Shown here piece after piece: positions 36,795-44,973 of a DNA stretch of 59,692 bases (its first letter is position 1; every line of letters starts with the position of its first letter). Below the pieces are notes generated by a model. It was not told the DNA's origin. It saw nothing but the letters and a program-made list of their open reading frames with translations, and searched no databases. This DNA comes from an uncultured Deferribacteraceae bacterium (GTDB taxonomy: Bacteria; Chrysiogenota; Deferribacteres; Deferribacterales; Mucispirillaceae): contig CAMQYS010000008.1 in the NCBI GenBank assembly GCA_947039395.1, positions 1-59,692 of the forward strand, read 5' to 3'. The translations under genes and the position numbers were made by a program.

Positions 36795-37784
36795 CTATTG
36801 AACGATTTTCTTATTAGCTGTATTTTCATACTTTTCAAAACCACAGAATTTTATCACATCAGACTTGTTATCAATAATCATAACAGCAACATTATATTCA
36901 TTACAAAGTTTTTCTATCTTTTTAAGATCAAGCAGATAAAATATTGTTGCAAATGAGTCTGCTTTTTCAACTGTATCTGCAATAACTGACACTGATTGAT
37001 ATTTATTTACACTCTCTAAACTTATTCCAGAGAAGATGTGATTTATCTTATTTCCGTCTTTATCTACGATATTTCTTTCATAGTTGCCACTTGTTGCCAC
37101 TGCTTTATTTTTTAGTGTTAAAGTTGTTGCAAATTCTTCATCTAGGGTAGGGGACTGAATAGCTATATTAAACGATCTACGCCCCTTGTCGCCTTTAACA
37201 TACATATCTCCACCGATGTTTATAATGAAGTCATCTATACCATTTTCAGTTAAATATGTAGCTAATTTATCAACAAGATAGCCTTTACCAGTTGCCGATA
37301 GATCTATTTTTAAATCACTCTTTTTAGTAACAGTATTATTATCAAGTATAAGATTATCAAAACCGATTTCACCTTTAGCATAAGCGATATTATCAGCAGT
37401 TGGAGCTTTATACTTATCGCTATTAAATCCGTATAGAGAGGTTAATGTGTTGATAGTGATATCATATTCACCACCAGATATAGAGTGATATTTATCTGCT
37501 AAGTTGAGTAGTATATAAGTATCATGAGATAGGTTGTCGATCGTTGTATATGTTGATGCAGAGTTAATTTTATCTATATCATTTTCTAAGTCTGATATCC
37601 ATACAGCTAATTGATCCATTGCATTATTTACAATGATACTTTCATTTTTCTTATGATTGATTGATATAAATGTTCCCATTGTAAAACTGTTTGTAGTTGT
37701 AAATTTATTTCCACTACAAGATATTATAAATGGTATAAAAAGAAGTACAAGATAGAGTAAATATGTTTTAATAAAGTTTGTAAT
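36795..37784 (-). CDS. apbE: FAD:protein FMN transferase, lipoprotein
   Basis: Attaches FMN covalently to threonines of redox proteins such as the NqrB/C and RnfG/D subunits. The ApbE domain starts at MGTFISI (ATG at 37679) and carries the family's DLSATGKGYLVDKLATYL, FIINIGGDMYVKG and SVIADTVEKADSFATIFYLL motifs. Upstream, the frame stays open and encodes a lipoprotein signal ending FIISC, but has no ATG, GTG or TTG. AGAGG is followed by an ATT codon at 37784-37782, so I propose ATT as start (329 residues). If that is wrong, the protein begins at 37679 (294 residues) and is unlipidated. It is the middle gene of an ALDH, polyprenyl synthase, apbE run. Confidence 0.85.
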   Translation of the reverse strand: MTNFIKTYLLYLVLLFIPFIISCSGNKFTTTNSFTMGTFISINHKKNESIIVNNAMDQLAVWISDLENDIDKINSASTYTTIDNLSHDTYILLNLADKYHSISGGEYDITINTLTSLYGFNSDKYKAPTADNIAYAKGEIGFDNLILDNNTVTKKSDLKIDLSATGKGYLVDKLATYLTENGIDDFIINIGGDMYVKGDKGRRSFNIAIQSPTLDEEFATTLTLKNKAVATSGNYERNIVDKDGNKINHIFSGISLESVNKYQSVSVIADTVEKADSFATIFYLLDLKKIEKLCNEYNVAVMIIDNKSDVIKFCGFEKYENTANKKIVQ

Positions 37785-37799
37785 AGTATTTATTCCTCT

Positions 37800-38774
37800 T
37801 TAGTTTTTTCTATTTATTAGAAGATTAGCTAAAGAAATTAATGCTTTTTTATAGTCAGAATCTTTAATTTTAGATAATGCATTTATGGCATCATTCATAT
37901 TATCAATAATCATTTGTGAAACCATTTTATCTATACTAAACGTTGTAATCAAATCTCTAATATAATCAAAATCATTAATTGCGATATTTTCATTTAAAAC
38001 AATTTTGCTGATTTTATCTTTTGTTTCATTATCAACCAGCTCAAGTAAAAGTAGTAGAGGTATGGTTATCTTTCCTTCTTTAAGATCAGTACCTCTATTT
38101 TTTCCTGTTTCAGTTTCATTGCCGATATAGTCTAATAAGTCATCACTCATTTGAAAAGCTATCCCTAATTTTTCTCCAAACTCTGCAAAACATTTAGTTT
38201 CACTATCTGCAACATCTCCTATCATTGCACCCACTTCACAAGCAGCAGAGAAAAGTACTGCGGTTTTAGATCTAATAATTTTTAGATAATCATCTAATGT
38301 GATATCAAGTTTTGCAGTTGAAATAAGTTGAATAACCTCTCCCTCACTCATAGTAAGAGCAACCTTAGATAAGATTTTTTGTATTTTTGTATCTTCAATA
38401 TCAGTTAGAAGGATATAACTTCTTGAATAAAGATAGTCTCCAGTTAGCACAGCTATATCGTTACCGTACTTATGGTTAGCAGATGGGATATTTCTTCTAT
38501 GTGTAGCACCATCAATAATATCATCATGCAATAATGTCGCATTATGTAGATACTCAATAATAGATGCTAGTTCAATATATTTTGTAGATTTTGAAGATAC
38601 CGCTTTTGCAGATAATACAGTCAGTAATGGTCGAATTCTTTTTCCACCACTAGATATAAGATATCTTATAACTTCATTTAAAACTGTTACATTTGTATCT
38701 ATGTTACTGTAGAGAGCATCCTCTACTAATTTCATTTCATCTTTCACTAAAGACATTATTTCATCAAAAGTCAT
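37800..38774 (-). CDS. Polyprenyl diphosphate synthase
   Basis: Elongates farnesyl diphosphate with isopentenyl diphosphate for quinone or cell-wall lipid carriers. It encodes 324 residues. The first Asp-rich motif DDIIDGATHRR is at 84-94 and the second is QMSDDLLDYIGNETETGKNR near residues 203-222. SGGKRIRPLLTVLSAKA at 42-58 is the usual N-terminal motif. Length and the first motif fit a long-chain (C35-C45) trans synthase rather than farnesyl synthase, but product length is inference. It starts 47 bases after the aldehyde dehydrogenase stop and its own stop lies 15 bases from the proposed apbE start, so all three are likely one operon. Confidence 0.9.
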   Translation of the reverse strand: MTFDEIMSLVKDEMKLVEDALYSNIDTNVTVLNEVIRYLISSGGKRIRPLLTVLSAKAVSSKSTKYIELASIIEYLHNATLLHDDIIDGATHRRNIPSANHKYGNDIAVLTGDYLYSRSYILLTDIEDTKIQKILSKVALTMSEGEVIQLISTAKLDITLDDYLKIIRSKTAVLFSAACEVGAMIGDVADSETKCFAEFGEKLGIAFQMSDDLLDYIGNETETGKNRGTDLKEGKITIPLLLLLELVDNETKDKISKIVLNENIAINDFDYIRDLITTFSIDKMVSQMIIDNMNDAINALSKIKDSDYKKALISLANLLINRKN

Positions 38775-38821
38775 CTAAATCCCCATCTACTTTATAAATA
38801 TGTATCACATATTATTAATTA

Positions 38822-40183
38822 TTATTTTAGAAATAGTTTTAAAAACTTTAACTTACCCTTATAAGGAGGGTACCTTAAGAATATATCAAATTTTGTGCTT
38901 TTATCAACTATAGACTTGAGATTAGATAATTCATCAAACCCAAACCTACCATGATATTTTCCTATTCCAGAGTTTCCAATCCCACCAAAAGGAAGATTAT
39001 CGTTTAAAAGATGCTGCAATGTATCGTTAATTGTACCCCCACCAAAAGACACCTCATTATTGATACGTTTCTTAATTGCTTCATCATTTGTAAATATATA
39101 AAGTGATAAAGGTTTCTCACCATTTTTAATATTATTTATAACTTCTGTTAAATCGTTATAAGGTAATATCGGCATTAAAGGTCCAAATATTTCATCTTGC
39201 ATTACTTTATCATCTAATGTCACATTATCGAGTATAGTTGGTTCTATTTTAAGAGTATTTATATCATAGTTTCCACCATACACAACGTTTTCTTTTTTTA
39301 TCAACTCTATGATACGGTTAAAATGCTTTTCATTTACAACTCTTTGATAGTCGATATGCTCTATAGGATTTTCTAAATAGAAGGCATGAATAGTTGAAAT
39401 CATAGCTTTTATCAGTTCATCTTTAATAGATAGATGTGCATAAACATAATCAGGAGCGATACAAGTTTGTCCTGCATTTAACAGTTTCCCCCACACAATT
39501 CTTTTTGCAGCAAGTTTAATATCTGCTGTATGATCAACTATTACTGGAGATTTACCACCTAACTCTAATGTTATTGGAGTGAGATGAGTGGCTGCTTTTT
39601 GCATTATAATTCTGCCAACGGTTGTGCTACCTGTAAAGAAAATATGATCGAAACGGTTTTCTAATAGTCCATTTGTAGTCTCAACTCCACCACTTACTAC
39701 TTTTATATAATTGTTATCAAAAGACTCATTTATCATTTTTTCAAGCAGTAATGTTGATTTTTTACTTATTTCAGAAGGTTTAATAATTGCACAGTTTCCA
39801 GTCGCAATAGCTAATATAAGTGGAGTGATAGAAAGATAGAACGGATAATTCCAAGGAGATATAATTAGAACAACTCCTTTAGGTTCTCTTAAAATATATG
39901 ATTTAGCAGGAAAAATTGTTTTTGTAGTTGAGACACGTTCTGGTTGCATAAACTTTTTAAGATTACTTTTATAATATTTTATCTCACTTTTCATTGCAGC
40001 TATTTCAGTTATATATGCTTCTGTTTCCGATTTGCCAAGATCATCATTTAAAGCATCTATTATTTCTTGTTCGTTCTGTTTGATAATGTTATATAACTTA
40101 TCTAGCATAGCTACTCTGTAACTATAGCTTTTAGTAGCATTACTGTTAAATAATTTCTTTATATTCTCTATATTTATTTTCAT
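38822..40183 (-). CDS. Aldehyde dehydrogenase, NAD(P)-dependent
   Basis: Oxidises aldehydes to acids. It encodes 453 residues, the class-3-like short ALDH. Catalytic Cys241 is in LLNAGQTCIAPDYV and the general base Glu207 in LELGGKSPVIVDHTAD. The nucleotide motif IFFTGSTTVGRIIM is near residues 181-194. The C-terminal PPYKGKLKFLKLFLK is hydrophobic and basic, as in membrane-associated fatty aldehyde dehydrogenases. Substrate cannot be fixed; a long-chain or aromatic aldehyde is plausible. It leads the operon with the polyprenyl synthase. Confidence 0.93.
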   Translation of the reverse strand: MKINIENIKKLFNSNATKSYSYRVAMLDKLYNIIKQNEQEIIDALNDDLGKSETEAYITEIAAMKSEIKYYKSNLKKFMQPERVSTTKTIFPAKSYILREPKGVVLIISPWNYPFYLSITPLILAIATGNCAIIKPSEISKKSTLLLEKMINESFDNNYIKVVSGGVETTNGLLENRFDHIFFTGSTTVGRIIMQKAATHLTPITLELGGKSPVIVDHTADIKLAAKRIVWGKLLNAGQTCIAPDYVYAHLSIKDELIKAMISTIHAFYLENPIEHIDYQRVVNEKHFNRIIELIKKENVVYGGNYDINTLKIEPTILDNVTLDDKVMQDEIFGPLMPILPYNDLTEVINNIKNGEKPLSLYIFTNDEAIKKRINNEVSFGGGTINDTLQHLLNDNLPFGGIGNSGIGKYHGRFGFDELSNLKSIVDKSTKFDIFLRYPPYKGKLKFLKLFLK

Positions 40184-40354
40184 TATAAGAAACTCCAGCT
40201 TTAAAAGTATGTTAATCTGTACTTGTTACAAAGTTATTTTAACATGTGAATAAAAATAAATAAATTAAAAGAAATATCATATCTGTTTCAATCATCAGAT
40301 ATGATTATTTTTGTAATATTAATTATCTATATTTTTAAATTGACTATATTTTCC

Positions 40355-40606
40355 TTATACAATTTTCTTTATATCAGACTCATAAATCCATAAACTATTT
40401 TTTATCTTATTATGATTGATTAAGTTGAGATCATCTAAGTTATCATCAAATAAGATTAATATCTTTTTCTCTCTTTTATTTAAATCAAGTATTGCTCCAT
40501 ACTTACCTATTAGTAGCGAGTAGTTTTCATTATCACGATTTCCACTTTCAGGTTTTTTTATCCCTAAGAAGCTTTTTAGAACAACTCTATCGTTTATTTG
40601 ATACAT
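40355..40606 (-). CDS. Small unknown protein, SH3-like beta barrel
   Basis: This encodes 83 residues from the ATG at 40606, with GGAG 10 bases upstream. The open frame continues 12 codons further, but those codons cover the Shine-Dalgarno. The protein is a run of strands (RVVLKSFLGIKK, KYGAILDLNKREKKILILFD, then NHNKIKNSLWIYESDIKKIV), the pattern of an SH3-like barrel. Conserved-looking points are GKYGAI, the FDD turn and NSLWIYESDI. I cannot name the family. Similar short barrels occur among immunity-type and accessory proteins. It stands alone between the ALDH operon and a lipoprotein gene. Confidence 0.55.
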   Translation of the reverse strand: MYQINDRVVLKSFLGIKKPESGNRDNENYSLLIGKYGAILDLNKREKKILILFDDNLDDLNLINHNKIKNSLWIYESDIKKIV

Positions 40607-40723
40607 ATTACTATATCTCCAATTATTATGGAATAATATCACATTTTAACTAGACTTTCTAAAATATATGATGTTGCATGAAATACTACTCTCTAAATAA
40701 AAATAGTTTTACTATTAATTCAA

Positions 40724-41755
40724 TTACTTTTCTTTACTTGTATCAATTGTGCTAATTCTATTTTTACTAAATTCAGGAAGATAGATCATATCTTTATTAA
40801 CTGTTATATCAGCTGTTGAGGTTATATCTCCACTTATAGTTACAGTTAAAGATTTAGTTGGTATATCATATATATATAACATTGCACTATTTTCTCCACC
40901 ATCTTTTCCCCAGTCAGATAAAACTAATTTATTCTCATGAATTAATGCGATACCATCAAGTCCACCTGCACCAATCTGTTTATCATTCCACTTAGTTATA
41001 TCGCTAGATATATTGAAGTTATTATCAAGTTGTACACTGTATAAATCACCGATAGTCGCATCACCACCAAAGGTTGATGTTACAAAAAATAGTGTACTAG
41101 TATTAGGATCATAAGTAACTCCATTTATACCATTATGATTGATGCCTGTTAATGTTTCTATCTTAAATTCAGTAAATGTTTCATTGATAGTAATTTTATA
41201 AATTAAACCTTTACCCGTATCAGTTACAAGTGCAATATTATTATTAAGCAGTACAACATCATTTAAAAATCCTGCACCACCATAAATTGGTGTTGACTGC
41301 ACAACAGAACAAGTATCTTCTTCCATAGTTTTTACAAGAGTAATGTTAGGGTGATTAGATATTAGTAAATAATCGTTACCTATAAATGCAAATCCTTTAG
41401 GATCGTTTAGAGTAATTTCATCACATAATTTTACATTATCTTTTCCGTCAAATTTAGTGATAAACCCCATGTCTGGTGATTGTCCTGGTTGTCCACCGAT
41501 GTTTGATACATATATGTTACCACCATGCACAACAACACTTTCAGGAGTTGACAGATATTCAAGATCATATCTAAAAGCTTCTAGGTTAGCTTTATAACCA
41601 TTGCTATTAGTTGAGACTACATTAATTGCTTCTCTAATATCTACTTCACTACTCTTAACTGGTACATCGATTGTGTCTGCAACGTCCGACTTTTTTTTAG
41701 GACATCCAAATAATATAACCGATGCACAAAGAGATATAACCACTTTATTAAACAT
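40724..41755 (-). CDS. Beta-propeller lipoprotein (SMP-30/NHL-like)
   Basis: This encodes 343 residues. The signal peptide MFNKVVISLCASVILFGC gives lipobox Cys at residue 18, followed by PKKKSD, so it is probably lipid-anchored in the envelope. The rest is a six-bladed propeller by repeats: ESVVVHGGNIYVSNIGGQPG, GFAFIGNDYLLISNHP, NDVVLLNNNIALVTDTGKG, NGVTYDPNTSTLFFVTSTFG, DGIALIHENKLVLSDWGKDG, DITVNKDMIYLPEFSKNRIS. It resembles the SMP-30/gluconolactonase and NHL type of sugar-lactone or peptide-binding propellers, but no metal ligands can be pointed to safely. The lipoprotein call is firm; the activity is unknown. Confidence 0.8.
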   Translation of the reverse strand: MFNKVVISLCASVILFGCPKKKSDVADTIDVPVKSSEVDIREAINVVSTNSNGYKANLEAFRYDLEYLSTPESVVVHGGNIYVSNIGGQPGQSPDMGFITKFDGKDNVKLCDEITLNDPKGFAFIGNDYLLISNHPNITLVKTMEEDTCSVVQSTPIYGGAGFLNDVVLLNNNIALVTDTGKGLIYKITINETFTEFKIETLTGINHNGINGVTYDPNTSTLFFVTSTFGGDATIGDLYSVQLDNNFNISSDITKWNDKQIGAGGLDGIALIHENKLVLSDWGKDGGENSAMLYIYDIPTKSLTVTISGDITSTADITVNKDMIYLPEFSKNRISTIDTSKEK

Positions 41756-42074
41756 ACAAAACCCTCCATTTATTTCAATTGATTAAGTATTACTATAAAC
41801 ATATACCTTTATTTGAATGCCATAAATCATATGTAATGTCAAATATTTTTTTTATTTATTAAATTGGTTTAGATATCTCTTGTAGATAGTTACTTTTTTT
41901 TAAATATTTTAATATTGATATTTTTCTAAATATTACTTCTATCAAGATTATAGAGGTATAGATAAGGTTATAAATATTTATGCACTACCAGATACTCATA
42001 ACTCTACTGTGTAATTAGTTATTTTACTTGGTTAAAAACCTTAACTGTAAGTTTTTTCTTTACCAATACTCTGA
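41756..42074. other. Gap with no gene seen
   Basis: AT-rich sequence with stops in every frame. No hairpin terminator or promoter stands out. Confidence 0.4.
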
Positions 42075-42302
42075 TTATTGTGCCATTTTTTTAGTATTTA
42101 AGATAAGATACTCTATTACGTTTTTTACAAGATAGTAATTAAATTTATTATTTAGTGTATATGCACCATCTTCATTAAATTTAAATTTGTGTTTAAGTTT
42201 TGAACATGAATAATTTTATTTTGTAGTTTTTTAAAAAGTATCTTTTAATTTTTTGCATAAACAGTATTTGTTATATAGGGTAGACATACAAATACTACTC
42301 AT
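42075..42302 (-). pseudogene. Coding remnant, function unknown
   Basis: On the minus strand, an ATG at 42302 opens MSSICMSTLYNKYCLCKKLK and stops. About 70 bases on, a different frame ends in KFKFNEDGAYTLNNKFNYYL then VKNVIEYLILNTKKMAQ, with a TAA at 42075-42077. Composition and helix-like periodicity look coding, but two frames and a stop separate the parts. I recognise no family. It may be a decayed small accessory gene. Confidence 0.4.
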
Positions 42303-42454
42303 TTTTTTTATAACTACTACCTTTTTATTTTTTAATGCTTTTACAACTAATACTTTATAACTAGTGAACTGGGATTAGAGTTTATTAAAATTTCTCCCTT
42401 TTATTTTTGTAGTATTACCAAATTATTTGTCAGTACTTACATTTTTTTTAAAAA

Positions 42455-42527
42455 AGGGCTATGCAGGAGTTGAACCTGCGACCATTGGCTTCGGAGGCCA
42501 ATACTCTATCCACTGAGCTAATAACCC
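42455..42527 (-). tRNA. tRNA-Arg (anticodon CCG)
   Basis: On the minus strand, GGGTTAT pairs with ATAGCCC (acceptor), the D-arm has TAGCTCAGTGGATAGAG, the anticodon stem TTGGC/GCCAA encloses loop CTCCGAA, giving anticodon CCG, and the T-arm GCAGGTTCAACTCCTGC follows. CCA is not encoded. Anticodon CCG reads CGG. Confidence 0.92.
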
Positions 42528-42864
42528 GTAATAAAATGTATGATAGATATGCTTACTTGTGATATATATAGTATAAAAGCTATATCAAAACAAGTTAAAT
42601 CTATCAATAAAATAGTCGTAATTCAATAAATATAGACGAATAATATAATTAGAATATATATTGAAATATGTTTATCAAGCTATTTTAATACATATTTGTA
42701 TATTAAAATAATCGATAAATTGGAGGGTAAGAAGTTCTAAAAAATAGAAATATTAAAAGTTTTTATTTTTATATTATTGACAAACAATTTAAAATTGAAT
42801 ATCTTGATCATTCAGAAGCTTCATTTAATTGTAGTATAATTTTTAACGATAGAGAGCATTTATT

Positions 42865-43884
42865 ATGGTAAACTTTAAATTGAAATCATCTTATACAGTA
42901 GCAATAGTTGGAGCAACTGGTGCAGTTGGAGATACGTTTATACGTCTTTTAGAAGAGAGAAAGTTTCCTATATCAGATATACGAATGTTAGCTTCACCAA
43001 AAAGTGCTGGTAAGAAACTGATGTTTAATTCTAAAGAGTATACTGTAGAGGAGTTGAATGACAACTCTTTTAATGGCGTAGATATAGCATTCTTTTCAGC
43101 AGGTGGATCGCAATCATTAGCTTACGCTCATAAGGCAGTTGCAGCAGGAGCATTAGTAATAGATAATTCATCTGCTTTTCGTATGGAAGAAGATGTTCCT
43201 TTAGTTGTTCCAGAAGTTAATCCAGAAGATGCTTTCAAGCATAAAGGAATTATTGCAAATCCAAATTGTACTACAATCATTATGGTTGTACCTCTAAAAG
43301 TTTTAGATAATTATGGTAAAATAGAGAAAGTTATAGTATCATCTTATCAATCAACATCAGGTGCAGGAGCGTTAGGAATGCAAGAGTTGATAGATCAAAC
43401 AAAAGCATGGGCTGATGGCAAAGAGATTGAGAAGTCTACATTTCCATATCAGATATTATTTAATATTATTCCACAAATTGACTCACCAGCAGGTAATGGG
43501 TATACAAAAGAAGAGATGAAGATGTATCATGAAACGCGTAAGATTTTACACTCTGATCTAAAGGTATCGGCGACATGTGTTCGTGTTCCAGTTTTATCTG
43601 CACACTCAGAGTCAGTGACGGTTATAACCGAGAAAAAAATAGAGTTATCAAAAGCATTAGAGCTATTTGCTTCTGCAAAAGGTGTTAAGGTTCTTGACGA
43701 ACTGGATAAAAAAGTATATCCTATGCCTCTTGATGCTGCTGGACAAGATTTATGTTATGTTGGTAGAGTTAGAGAAGATATCGCCTATGAAAACGGATTA
43801 ACGTTTTTTGTTTCAGGAGATCAGTTAAGAAAAGGAGCTGCCACCAATGCTATTCAGATAGCAGAGCTCATTATATCAAATTGA
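42865..43884 (+). CDS. asd: Aspartate-semialdehyde dehydrogenase
   Basis: Makes aspartate semialdehyde from aspartyl phosphate, feeding lysine/diaminopimelate, threonine and methionine. It encodes 339 residues. NADP-binding GATGAVGDTFI is at residues 16-26, catalytic Cys135 in NPNCTTIIMVVPLK, and SYQSTSGAG near residues 155-163. The C-terminal VGRVREDIAYENGLTFFVSGDQLRKGAATNAIQIAE region is intact. This is the Gram-positive/archaeal-like subgroup by length and motif spacing. GAGAGCA is the nearest Shine-Dalgarno. The gene stands alone, 92-107 bases upstream of the HU gene. Confidence 0.96.
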   Translation: MVNFKLKSSYTVAIVGATGAVGDTFIRLLEERKFPISDIRMLASPKSAGKKLMFNSKEYTVEELNDNSFNGVDIAFFSAGGSQSLAYAHKAVAAGALVIDNSSAFRMEEDVPLVVPEVNPEDAFKHKGIIANPNCTTIIMVVPLKVLDNYGKIEKVIVSSYQSTSGAGALGMQELIDQTKAWADGKEIEKSTFPYQILFNIIPQIDSPAGNGYTKEEMKMYHETRKILHSDLKVSATCVRVPVLSAHSESVTVITEKKIELSKALELFASAKGVKVLDELDKKVYPMPLDAAGQDLCYVGRVREDIAYENGLTFFVSGDQLRKGAATNAIQIAELIISN

Positions 43885-43990
43885 TGTAATTAGTATTAAA
43901 TATCAAAGTTAAGTTAGATATATAAAAAAAATATATAAATTTATATAGCAGCTGTTTTAGGATTCAGTTGTAGAAATGGAGGATTATGCT

Positions 43991-44266
43991 GTGAATAAAA
44001 AAGAGTTAATTGAAGAGATTGCAGAGAAGAGCGGGTTAAAGAAAGTTGAAGCAGAGCGAGCATTAGCAGCTTTTGAAGAGGCGATTGTAACCAATCTTAA
44101 AAAGGGTGAGAGAATAGCAATTGTAGGTTTCGGTACATTTACTGTAAAAGAGAGCAAAGAGAGAACGGGGCGTAATCCTAAAACTGGGGAAAGTGTATTG
44201 ATTTCAGCTAAGAAAACACCTAAATTCTTAGCAGCAAAACAGTTTAAAGAGTCAGTTGACTGTTAA
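43991..44266 (+). CDS. DNA-binding protein HU
   Basis: Bends and compacts DNA. The GTG at 43991 is the start, giving MNKKELIEEIAEKSGLKKVE (91 residues). GGAGG at 43978-43982 lies 8 bases upstream. An ATG five codons earlier overlaps this site. The protein shows the full HU/IHF pattern: GFGTFTVKESKERTGRNPKT and SAKKTPKFLAAKQFKE. RNPKTG with the DNA-intercalating proline is intact. IHF cannot be excluded by sequence alone, but a single short member with this motif favours HU. Confidence 0.93.
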   Translation: MNKKELIEEIAEKSGLKKVEAERALAAFEEAIVTNLKKGERIAIVGFGTFTVKESKERTGRNPKTGESVLISAKKTPKFLAAKQFKESVDC

Positions 44267-44289
44267 TTACTGTTACTTTTTATTCATAT

Positions 44290-44318
44290 AAGTCGTTTAG
44301 GTGTTTAGGCGACTTTTA
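44290..44318 (+). terminator. Terminator after the HU gene
   Basis: AAGTCG (44290-44295) pairs with CGACTT (44310-44315), followed by a short T run. Loop contains a direct repeat TTTAGGTGTTTAGG. It lies 23 bases past the stop codon. Confidence 0.65.
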
Positions 44319-44446
44319 TTGTCAAATTTTGTATTGATTGCGTAAGTCAACTTATTGAAATTTATTTTGTAAATTACGTTTTGGCGTGCTTAAGAATAAA
44401 ATTAAAGTAGTTAGTGCTATTAGTAATAGTAGCGTATAGTATTTTA

Positions 44447-44478
44447 AACAGCATGGGTATATTTGTACTCATGCTGTT
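44447..44478. other. 13-bp stable hairpin in the gap
   Basis: AACAGCATGGGTA (44447-44459) pairs with TACTCATGCTGTT (44466-44478) with one G-T wobble, loop of 6. Short AT arms extend the pairing. It has no T run on either strand, so it does not look like an ordinary terminator. Confidence 0.6.
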
Positions 44479-44530
44479 AAAACTCATTACAATATAAGAA
44501 AACTATTTTTATATCAATGTAAGTGTCGAT

Positions 44531-44620
44531 AGTTTTAATCAATAAAATCAACTTAAATCTTATAAAAAATAAATTTTGTACAAAAAGTTTTAATCTATAA
44601 AATCAAATTAAATTTTGTAA
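44531..44620. repeat. 35-base direct repeat, two copies
   Basis: The stretch beginning AGTTTTAATCAATAAAATCA at 44531-44565 recurs at 44586-44620 with 4 mismatches in 35, separated by 20 bases, so the period is 55. No coding potential. Confidence 0.65.
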
Positions 44621-44973
44621 CAGTGTTTAAATGTGTATAATAACGCGCTAAGCTCTGTCTGTAATCTTTTAGAGATAACTATAATCAAGCATTTACTAAT
44701 TGATGTTCTAGGTAAGTTATGCCTAATATAATTTTTTAATCTACTTAATAAAACAAAAAATAAATACTTGATAATCTGGTTGGAAAAGAGGTAAGATAGA
44801 GGTAATATTTATATATGTATATAGTGAATTAAATTATAAATACATAGATACTAGTTGTTAATTTATATTGAAATTAAGTTTTTTATATGGTATCTTGCAC
44901 ATTCGACTAAATAACACTAAATAGGTATTATTTTAAAATTAGATAAGTTTTATACTTTCATATGGAGGAATTG

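Larger units (their letters stand above)
44319..44973. other. Long gap with hairpin and direct repeats, no gene
   Basis: About 650 bases with stops in all frames. It holds a stable hairpin near 44.46 kb and a duplicated 35-base element near 44.53-44.62 kb, listed separately. A few AT-rich TATAAT-like stretches could be promoters for the downstream 1416-residue gene, but none has a clear -35 partner. Confidence 0.45.
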
